Shown: piece after piece, positions 17,614 to 24,742 of the stretch | How the letters are laid out: every line of letters begins with the position of its first letter | Position numbering within the stretch: the first letter of the stretch is position 1 | Assembly (NCBI GenBank): GCA_029260735.1 | Contig: JAJDCR010000165.1 | Location: forward strand, 1 to 64,000 | Origin: Planctomycetota bacterium | GTDB lineage: Bacteria > Planctomycetota > Uabimicrobiia > Uabimicrobiales > Uabimicrobiaceae | Direction of reading: 5' to 3' | Length of the DNA: 64,000 nt | Translations under genes and position numbers: made by a program | Notes under the pieces: model-generated | Told to the model about the DNA's origin: nothing | The model's input: only the letters and a program-made list of their open reading frames with translations | Databases searched by the model: none

Positions 17614-19708
17614 ATATTTCTTCTTTGCTTTTGGGGCATTACTGCTCTTCAATCCCCTCTCGTTATTGCAAGCAGAGTTTAAATACTCTTTTGAGGGAAA
17701 CAAGAAGTACTCCACTAGCGAACTAAGTAAAGTTATAGCCTCAGAGTGGGAAAAGTATTTGAAAGATAAAGATCTTTCTTATGTTGATGATGCAGCCTAT
17801 GCTCTACTGAAACACTATCGTAAGAATGGACATCATTTTGCATCTGTTGATTATGATACTCAGAAAACCGAAGTTATATTTATTGTTGAGGAGCAGTTTC
17901 CTGTCATTTTGGACTCGATCATCATTCGCCCCGAGCAAGAAACTCAAGCTCTTTTTTTCACCAACAATGAATTAAAAGAGTTCTTAACCAAACCAGACGC
18001 AAAAAACTATTTTCAAAAAGGGCAAGTGGAAGCGGATATCTCTGCGATTAATGGGCTTTATGCAAAAGAAGGCTTTCTCCAAATGAGCTGGAAAATCCGC
18101 TATGATTTTACCCCAGACCCTCCCGAATCTCAAAAAGTGAAAGTTATCGTAAAAATAAAAGAAGGGCCACGTAGTTATCTGACACAGGTGAGTTTTCAAG
18201 GTAATGAGCATTTTTCTTCCTCGGAGTTAAGTTCTATTGTTCAATTTTACGGCCGTTCTTTCTATCGTTCACGTATGCACCAAGAAATGTCTTCCCTTTT
18301 ACGAGAATTTTACCGCCAACAGGGATACGCTCAGGTTTCTATTCAAACTCAGATCCAAAGTCAGCCACGCCCAGACTTAAAGCGAGAAGAAAACACTATC
18401 TGGTTCAAAATCAAAGAAGGAGAGAAAAATTTCATCCGTAACATATCTGTCACCGGAAATGAAATCACCGATTCAGAGATCATTTTAAGAGAGGTTTTAC
18501 TCAGATCAAAAAATCCCTATGATTTAAAAAAAATCCGCCGAAGTGAAAGAAACATTCAGAAAACAGGGCTATTTCTTTTTGCCGAAATCCAAGAGGAAGT
18601 TGTCGATTCCCAAAATGTTGATTTAACGATTTTAGTCAAAGAAAGGGAATCTCGCATTGTTTCTTTTTCTTTAGGATATAACACAACTTATGGAGTTGTG
18701 GGAGGAGTTGTTTACGAGAATATCAATCTATTTGGAACGGGAAGACGTTTCATTTTTTCTTTAGAATCGAGTATTGTCTCAGGAGAACTATCCAAGTCCG
18801 AAGCGGAAATGAGATTTATCGAACCATACCTTTTTGATGTTTCTACTCTGGAAGGTGAGATATCTTTCTTTGTTATCAATGAAGAGACACCTACTTTTAC
18901 TGTCTTCAGTCCTGGTTTTGACATTCTTATGCGAAAGACTTTTATCGAAAAGATTGTCGGAGAATCAGATTTTAGTTTAAAAGGAGAATTGGGATACCGC
19001 CTTGAGTTTAGTGATGTCATTGATGTGGAAGACGATAACTTAGAGCAAGAAGAAGGGCTTACGATTATTTCTAGTCCTCATCAAAAACTCACCTTTGACT
19101 CTAGAGATAACGCTGGCTATCCTACCGAGGGAATATATAGCTTTATCGAACTAGAGCAGAGCTTGAGTGCCCTAGGAGCTGATGTCGATTTTTATAAGAC
19201 CTATTTTCACTTTGCCTCTTTCCACAGTATCGGAAAACACAAGTACTCTCCTCTTCCTATCGTCTGGGCTTGGAGTTTGAAACTAGGAGTTGTTATTCCC
19301 TTTGGAGACACCGATGAAATCCCTATACAAAAGAAGTTTTTTTCAGGAGGAGCTACTAGTGTTCGTAGCTTTCAAGAGCAACAACTCCCTCCTCTAGATG
19401 GTGATGATAATCCGGTAGGAGGAGAAGGTGTTTTTGTTGCTTCTAGTGAACTAAGGTTTCCTATTTATGAAAGCTTAGGAGTCTCTCTCTTTGTCGATAC
19501 AGGGCAAGTTATCCCCAAAGTTCGCGGTTTCAAAGATTATCGTCTTTCAAAATTAGAGTATGCGATCGGGGCAGGTATTTGGTATAATAGCTTTTTGGGT
19601 CCCATTCGTTTTGATTTTGCTTTTAACCCTGATCCAGAAGAGAATCCATTAACAGGGGAAGAAGAAGATCGTTTTGCTTGGTTCATATCGATAGGGTTTA
19701 GTTTTTAG
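17585..19708 (+). CDS. Omp85 family outer-membrane assembly protein (BamA/TamA type)
   Basis: 707 residues with a signal peptide (YFFFAFGALLLFNPLSLLQAE), several POTRA units over about residues 30-360 (for example VSFQGNEHFSSSEL and ISVTGNEITDSEIIL), and a C-terminal surface-antigen barrel from about 365. The barrel contains KLTFDSRDNAGYPTEGIYS and GGATSVRSF, which corresponds to the conserved VRGF motif of barrel loop 6. It ends in FAWFISIGFSF, a phenylalanine-terminated last strand typical of outer-membrane barrels. The ATG overlaps the tamB end and follows AAGGAAAGG. BamA versus TamA cannot be settled here; the POTRA count (apparently four or more) leans to BamA. Confidence 0.88.
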   Translation: MLCTAYILNRYFFFAFGALLLFNPLSLLQAEFKYSFEGNKKYSTSELSKVIASEWEKYLKDKDLSYVDDAAYALLKHYRKNGHHFASVDYDTQKTEVIFIVEEQFPVILDSIIIRPEQETQALFFTNNELKEFLTKPDAKNYFQKGQVEADISAINGLYAKEGFLQMSWKIRYDFTPDPPESQKVKVIVKIKEGPRSYLTQVSFQGNEHFSSSELSSIVQFYGRSFYRSRMHQEMSSLLREFYRQQGYAQVSIQTQIQSQPRPDLKREENTIWFKIKEGEKNFIRNISVTGNEITDSEIILREVLLRSKNPYDLKKIRRSERNIQKTGLFLFAEIQEEVVDSQNVDLTILVKERESRIVSFSLGYNTTYGVVGGVVYENINLFGTGRRFIFSLESSIVSGELSKSEAEMRFIEPYLFDVSTLEGEISFFVINEETPTFTVFSPGFDILMRKTFIEKIVGESDFSLKGELGYRLEFSDVIDVEDDNLEQEEGLTIISSPHQKLTFDSRDNAGYPTEGIYSFIELEQSLSALGADVDFYKTYFHFASFHSIGKHKYSPLPIVWAWSLKLGVVIPFGDTDEIPIQKKFFSGGATSVRSFQEQQLPPLDGDDNPVGGEGVFVASSELRFPIYESLGVSLFVDTGQVIPKVRGFKDYRLSKLEYAIGAGIWYNSFLGPIRFDFAFNPDPEENPLTGEEEDRFAWFISIGFSF

Positions 19709-19722
19709 AGAAAGGAATAAAA

Positions 19723-20049
19723 TTGAGCGAACAACTACAACTCCCTTCTCAGTATGGTAAGCATATTATCACCACTTTGCAACCTGGGAAAAAAAAAGCC
19801 TGCCCTCCTTGTAGCCAAGAATCTTTGGCCAAGCAAGCTTACCTAGAACAAGAAGAAAATACTGAAACATCCTCGTTGCTATTAAAGCGAAAACTTGATA
19901 TGCTAGACGATACAATCGAGTACGATTTTGGAATCAGTGCCGCCAATCGCCAAAAACACAACTCTTTTTTTGGCCGAATTTGGGAAAAACTACAAGCTTG
20001 GTTTTTGGGGAAAGAAAAGGGATCTAAAAAACCTTTCAACAGGTTTTAG
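19723..20049 (+). CDS. Small hypothetical protein between Omp85 and kinase genes
   Basis: 108 residues starting at TTG, preceded by AGAAAGGA at good spacing and 14 bp after the Omp85 stop. It has a CPPC motif near residue 27, an acidic middle and a basic aromatic C-terminal helix (FFGRIWEKLQAWFLG) that could sit on a membrane surface. I recognise no family. Its tight position in the tamB-Omp85-kinase operon is the main support. Confidence 0.5.
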   Translation: MSEQLQLPSQYGKHIITTLQPGKKKACPPCSQESLAKQAYLEQEENTETSSLLLKRKLDMLDDTIEYDFGISAANRQKHNSFFGRIWEKLQAWFLGKEKGSKKPFNRF

Positions 20050-20069
20050 AAGCCTAGGAACTCGACAGT

Positions 20070-21512
20070 ATGGTAGCAAAACAAGATCTATTGCTAGGAA
20101 AACTATGTATTGCAAAAAAAGTCCTAGACAAAGAACAACTAAAGCGGGCCCTAAATACCCAAGAGAGTAAGAATCTTCCCTTAGGCATAGTTCTTTTAGA
20201 GCAAAAACTGCTGACAATGGAGACACTTCAAACTCTAACCGAGCAGCAGCAAAAAAATATTTCCACTACGGATAGCCGGGAAAAAGGGGAAAGCCTAGCT
20301 TTTTTAAAACAAATCCTCAAAAGAAAAATTGTTGCCACAACAACATTAAAGGATTTAGTAAAAGAATATCAAGAACAAGAAGAGATTTCCCTATCTTTAG
20401 CTGAAATATTTTTGCAACAGCAGAAAGTACCTCTCCTCGACTTTATCGAAGCATACTATCTAATGGTAGAGGAAACCATAATCTGCCATGGCTGCGAAAA
20501 AGAGTTTCGTTTACTAAGCTTAGAGCCAGGAAAAAAAGTACGCTGTAAGCACTGTAAAAGTGTCATTCTCGTCCCCTCACTAGAAGATGAACTTCAACCC
20601 TTAATGCAAAATGCCGAATTTACTTCCACCATTTCAGAGCAAGATATTTTTGCTGGTTACGAAATTTTGGAAGTGATTGCAGAAGGGGGAATGGGAGTTA
20701 TCTACCGAGCTCAAAAACAATCATCTGGACAAATAGTAGCAGTCAAAGTACTTAAAGAAGCAGTAGGTTCATCGAGAGAAACAAAAGATCGCTTTGATCG
20801 AGAAGCCAAAACTTTGGCTCTTTTGAGACACCCTAATATTGTATCTATTTTAGAGGTGGGAATTGAAAATAAGGTGCCTTACTTTACAATGGACTATATT
20901 GAAGGAGAACCTCTTTCCCAAATCATTAAGAAGAGGGCTCTTGAGATAGATTTGGTTGTTAAGATTTTAGTTAAAATTTGTGAAGCTGTTCATTATGCTC
21001 ATAGCCAAGGGGTTATTCATCGAGATTTAAAGCCATCCAATATTCTTCTTACTGTCGATAATGAGCCAAAAATTATTGATTTTGGATTAGCAAAATGCAT
21101 CGATTCAATCACAACGGTTCCCACAAAAACAGGCTCTACTCTAGGAACTCTATGCTACATGTCACCAGAACAAGCTCGGGGAAAATTAGGATTGGTCGGT
21201 CCAAGAAGTGATATTTACTCTCTGGGTGTTATTTTCTATGAAATGCTCACGGGACAAAACCCCTTCATTGGAGATAGTGTTTTTGAGGTCTATCAAAAAA
21301 TTCTAACCGTTGATCCACCACCCCCTAGTCAGGCTAACTCAAAAATTTCTTATCACTTAGATAATATTTGTATGAAATGTCTGAAAAAAGACAGTTTTCA
21401 TCGCTACAAAACAAGTGAGCTTCTTATCCAAGACTTAGAGAAAAAAGGAAACCAAAGGAGTTTTTTAGAGAAAATCTTAGGTTTTTTTTCCAGAATGGTT
21501 AGAAGGAAATAA
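20070..21512 (+). CDS. Ser/Thr kinase with MshEN-like domains and zinc ribbon
   Basis: 480 residues. An N-terminal helical region (about 7-60, with a weaker second copy at 75-130) has the pattern LGKLCIAKKVLDKEQLKRAL and PLGIVLLEQKLLTMETLQTL. A zinc ribbon follows (C139/C142/C159/C162). The kinase covers about 197-465: AEGGMGVIYR, AVKV lysine 226, HRDLKPSN, DFGLAK, YMSPEQA, RSDIYSLGV. No membrane helix is present, so it should be cytoplasmic. Co-transcription with tamB and the Omp85 gene suggests it regulates or senses outer-membrane assembly; that is inference. AGGAAC precedes the ATG. Confidence 0.88.
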   Translation: MVAKQDLLLGKLCIAKKVLDKEQLKRALNTQESKNLPLGIVLLEQKLLTMETLQTLTEQQQKNISTTDSREKGESLAFLKQILKRKIVATTTLKDLVKEYQEQEEISLSLAEIFLQQQKVPLLDFIEAYYLMVEETIICHGCEKEFRLLSLEPGKKVRCKHCKSVILVPSLEDELQPLMQNAEFTSTISEQDIFAGYEILEVIAEGGMGVIYRAQKQSSGQIVAVKVLKEAVGSSRETKDRFDREAKTLALLRHPNIVSILEVGIENKVPYFTMDYIEGEPLSQIIKKRALEIDLVVKILVKICEAVHYAHSQGVIHRDLKPSNILLTVDNEPKIIDFGLAKCIDSITTVPTKTGSTLGTLCYMSPEQARGKLGLVGPRSDIYSLGVIFYEMLTGQNPFIGDSVFEVYQKILTVDPPPPSQANSKISYHLDNICMKCLKKDSFHRYKTSELLIQDLEKKGNQRSFLEKILGFFSRMVRRK

Positions 21513-21550
21513 GGATAGGCTCGAGGGTAAGGCTTATCTGAAAGCACTTT

Positions 21551-21826
21551 TGAAAGCGATGCTCTAAAATCATTCGAAGGTTTATGTTCCCTGGAGGGTG
21601 AGACTCCTGCCGAACAGGGGATGTGATTGGTTCCTGATGGTATTGAGGCACATTCACAGGATGATAGGTTTCATATTGAAAAAACGTTTTATATCGCACG
21701 TACTCCTGCCGCGCCGGGGTTGTGCCAAGATAAAAATATCAAGAGCCAAGCACATCCCCTGTTTGGCAGGAGCCTCACCCTCCAAAGAACATAAGCCTTC
21801 GAACGGTTTTTAGATCATCGCTCTCA
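21551..21826. repeat. Long imperfect inverted repeat, MITE-like or structured RNA
   Basis: A left arm at 21551-21625 and a right arm at 21751-21826 are ~75-bp imperfect inverted copies; both contain TTCGAAGG, GGAGGGTGAG and CAGGGGATGTG on matching strands. The ~125-bp centre holds a third, degenerate copy of the inner module (ACTCCTGCCG followed by CCGGGGTTGTG, near 21702). No protein frame fits. It fills the whole gap between two converging genes, so it could be a transposon-derived element, a very large bidirectional terminator or a structured RNA. Confidence 0.65.
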
Positions 21827-21854
21827 AGCCTATATGCTAATCAAAAAACACATC

Positions 21855-24713
21855 TTATCCAGGAGTATCTTGCCCAGGAGGATCTTGCCCAGGAGTATCT
21901 TGTCCAGAAGAGATTTTTTCATCTTCTCCAGGCGTATCATCTGGTAAAATCCCATCTAGTTGTGCCATGAAGTCGTCAATTCCACCCTTTAAATTTTCAG
22001 AGTTTTCTACTAAAGAATTCTCCTGATTTTCTTGCTCAGAATGCTCAACTTCAGCGTGCTCACCTTCTTCAGCGTGTTCACCTTCTTCAGAGTACTCGCC
22101 TTCTTCAGCGTGCTCAACTTCTTCATGTTCACCTTCTTCAGAGTGCTCACCTTCTTCAGCATGTTCCCCTTCTTCAGAGTATTCCCCTTCTTCAGAATAC
22201 TCTTCGCTAGGTTGTTCTCCCTCTATTCCATAGGTATGCTGATCTTGCTCTCTTAGCAAAAGTCCATTTTCTAATAAATTAACCAAGTGGCTCAGGATTT
22301 CATAATCGGAAGCTTCTTCTGAATCTAAAAGAGCTTGGATAGGTAAAGGAACAATAAATCGGGCTAGAATAGGGTCATCTACTTCGAAAGAAGGTATTAC
22401 TCTTTCATTAAAGTCAGTAAAGTACTCTCGCAACATCTGATACTCATCACATTGTCGAGTAAGTTCCAAGAGAAGAAAAGATGTATCAACCTCAATTGTT
22501 TTTTCACAATCAACACTCTCTGAAGTAACAAACAAAAACTCTCCTTCTTCCATTAAAGCTATACGTAAAAGAGCTTTAAATCCATTACACGGGCCACACC
22601 TAGCATCAACTACGTTACCATTCTGAAAAAAAATAGCCATAGTTTCGTCTTCAGTTTCAATAGTTAGTGTTCCCGAATGCTGGACGGTAGAGCAAATTTG
22701 TAAAACCTCGATTAAAGGAGTCGACTGTAGCTTTCCCTTGCAAGTCCAAGATGATTTGGAGTTTTCGTCATGAGTTGCCTCGGTAATTTTATCAATCAAA
22801 GTTTCCAGAGAAAAAGGTTTGTTGATACAATCAAAGGCTCCTATCCGAATGGCTTTCACTCCTAATTCCATAGATCGATGTCCTGTTACCATTATAACGG
22901 GTAAGTTAGCTTTACGCTTTTTAATGATAGTTAGAACATCCAACCCGTTCATCTGAGGCATGTCATAGTCCAGTAAAAGAACATCTGGATTCAAATGAGG
23001 CAATTCTCGAATAGCTTGAGTCGGATCGTTGATACAAATGACATCGTACACGTTAAGTAACATGGCACTAATCATTTTGCAAAAAAATGGATCGTCATCA
23101 ATCAAAAGTACTTGTAGAGACGATCGTCTAGTAGTGACAGGACTTTTACGAGCAGAAGTTTGTCCAAGTTCCTTTTTTTGAATACTCGTAAGAGGCGGCG
23201 CGGGAGTGTCCTCTGGTTTCTCTGTTTTCTCATAGTTGTTATTCAGTTGACTTTTACTGAGATGTTGTCTCATTTGATGAAAAGACGGACTATCTGAAAC
23301 AGCCTTTTTGGGAGAAATAGAGCTTCCTTCTTTCAAAGAAAGAACAGAATCTTTTCCTCTTTTACCAGGAGGGGAAATAGTTCGAATTTCTGTGAAGCTC
23401 CCCACCATTTCGGGCGATGAGGGGCCAGGTCTCATCTCGGTGAAAGATCCCACCTCTTCTTCTTCAGGCTCAAATGAGTCTTCTCTGATCCCTGTAAAAG
23501 CGTGCTCTTCTTCGGGAGATCCTCGCATCTCAGTGCTGGATCCCACTTCTTCAGAAGCGGGGTCGTCTCCAAAAAGATTATTGGCCATGTCATCAAAAAC
23601 AGCATTATCTATTTGGTTAAGATCCATTTCTTGTAAGAAGGTTTCTTCTTCAATGATAGCACATAGTTTTTTTACTTCGGCAGAACCGATTTGTTGCTTA
23701 TCTAGCTTTCGCTGTAAGTATTTTGTTTGTCGTAAAAACTTATTCAAATCGTAAAAATTGTCTGCGTTTGCAAAAAGACCTCTCTCTAGTAGTTCTGACC
23801 AAAGAGAAGCTGGAAGAGTTTCTTTGTGGCAATAAGCCACTTTTAGCATTTGATGAAAAGGCTTAAGCTGGGGAAGGATAAAGATTTTCTCTTGGAAAGT
23901 TTCGCTGTTAGAAAGTGCATTGTGGATATTTTCTAACTCTGCTTGCAGTTCTTCCATCAAAACATTAGATAATTCTCCTTCGGAGAAATATTTTTGTTTT
24001 TCTGCTTCACTCCAAAAATCTTCTAAGCTAAACAACTCAAGGATGCTCCACTCTTTTTCAATAAGAGGATTTGGGAAAAAATCTTGTTGTTTAAGAGTTT
24101 CTTGAAAAGTTTTCTTTTGCTGCTTTCGAATTCCTTGCAGTTCATTAAACTGTTTCTCTGTCAATAGTCCTTTTTCGTGTAAATAAAAAGGGAAACTATC
24201 GTCTTTCTTGGGATATTTTTGATGAAGTTTGTGAACCGAGCTAATAAGGCGCGTTCCTAACTCCAGAATAGAAATTTTCTGAAAGTTAGCTAAACGCCTT
24301 TCACTGTTAATCACTTTGATAAACAAGTCTAACAGTTCTTCCCATAAAGCGATGATGTATTTGTTTTCTAAACGTCCACTTTCAAAATAATTCATTGCTT
24401 TATTCAAAGTTGACAAACGAGGAAAGTTAACGACCGAGTCCACATCAACGCTAGTATATTGATGGAGCTTAAAAACGACCGAAAGCAATTTATTTAAAGG
24501 ACCATTAATTCTTTCTAAGTTTTCGGAAAGAGCTGCTTGTAATTCAGGATCCTCTATATGATTAACCTGGACATAGAGATATTTTAAGAATCCCTTAAGA
24601 GAGTGTCCAACATAGTGACTGAGTTGGATCAACTCCGCTAAATGAAGGATATTTTTAATCCCAATATCAACTTTTTTTGCTCTAGTTCCTTTGAATTCGC
24701 TCGACTTTTTCAT
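21855..24713 (-). CDS. Response regulator receiver and DUF4388 scaffold protein
   Basis: 952 residues. The N-terminal ~390 are helical and unassigned. A Ser/Thr/Glu-rich linker (about 395-470) repeats VGS(S/F)TE(M/I)R several times. A receiver domain follows (about 528-650: LLIDDDPFFC, phosphoacceptor D582 in LLDYDMPQMNG, VTGH, NKPF). Next is a DUF4388/PATAN domain (about 658-760: GKLQSTPLIEVLQICS and SGTLTIETEDE), a domain often found with receivers in gliding and kinase networks. The tail carries repeated SEEGEH/AEEGEH units and ends in a GQDTPG repeat. It starts 29 bp after the hybrid histidine kinase, which is the obvious phosphodonor. No DNA-binding domain is visible, so the output is probably protein contacts. 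Confidence 0.82.
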   Translation of the reverse strand: MKKSSEFKGTRAKKVDIGIKNILHLAELIQLSHYVGHSLKGFLKYLYVQVNHIEDPELQAALSENLERINGPLNKLLSVVFKLHQYTSVDVDSVVNFPRLSTLNKAMNYFESGRLENKYIIALWEELLDLFIKVINSERRLANFQKISILELGTRLISSVHKLHQKYPKKDDSFPFYLHEKGLLTEKQFNELQGIRKQQKKTFQETLKQQDFFPNPLIEKEWSILELFSLEDFWSEAEKQKYFSEGELSNVLMEELQAELENIHNALSNSETFQEKIFILPQLKPFHQMLKVAYCHKETLPASLWSELLERGLFANADNFYDLNKFLRQTKYLQRKLDKQQIGSAEVKKLCAIIEEETFLQEMDLNQIDNAVFDDMANNLFGDDPASEEVGSSTEMRGSPEEEHAFTGIREDSFEPEEEEVGSFTEMRPGPSSPEMVGSFTEIRTISPPGKRGKDSVLSLKEGSSISPKKAVSDSPSFHQMRQHLSKSQLNNNYEKTEKPEDTPAPPLTSIQKKELGQTSARKSPVTTRRSSLQVLLIDDDPFFCKMISAMLLNVYDVICINDPTQAIRELPHLNPDVLLLDYDMPQMNGLDVLTIIKKRKANLPVIMVTGHRSMELGVKAIRIGAFDCINKPFSLETLIDKITEATHDENSKSSWTCKGKLQSTPLIEVLQICSTVQHSGTLTIETEDETMAIFFQNGNVVDARCGPCNGFKALLRIALMEEGEFLFVTSESVDCEKTIEVDTSFLLLELTRQCDEYQMLREYFTDFNERVIPSFEVDDPILARFIVPLPIQALLDSEEASDYEILSHLVNLLENGLLLREQDQHTYGIEGEQPSEEYSEEGEYSEEGEHAEEGEHSEEGEHEEVEHAEEGEYSEEGEHAEEGEHAEVEHSEQENQENSLVENSENLKGGIDDFMAQLDGILPDDTPGEDEKISSGQDTPGQDPPGQDTPG

Positions 24714-24742
24714 AGTAGTTTCTTACTCTATACTTGGACTAC

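Noticed and set aside
22032..22256. Phe-rich 74-codon plus-strand frame that looks like a membrane protein
   Set aside because: The hydrophobicity comes from reading the GAA-rich repeat of the opposite gene as TTC; artefact of the SEEGEH tandem repeat.
23308..23754. 148-codon plus-strand frame opposite the receiver protein gene
   Set aside because: It lies wholly inside the well-supported 952-codon gene and encodes only a low-complexity Ser-rich chain.
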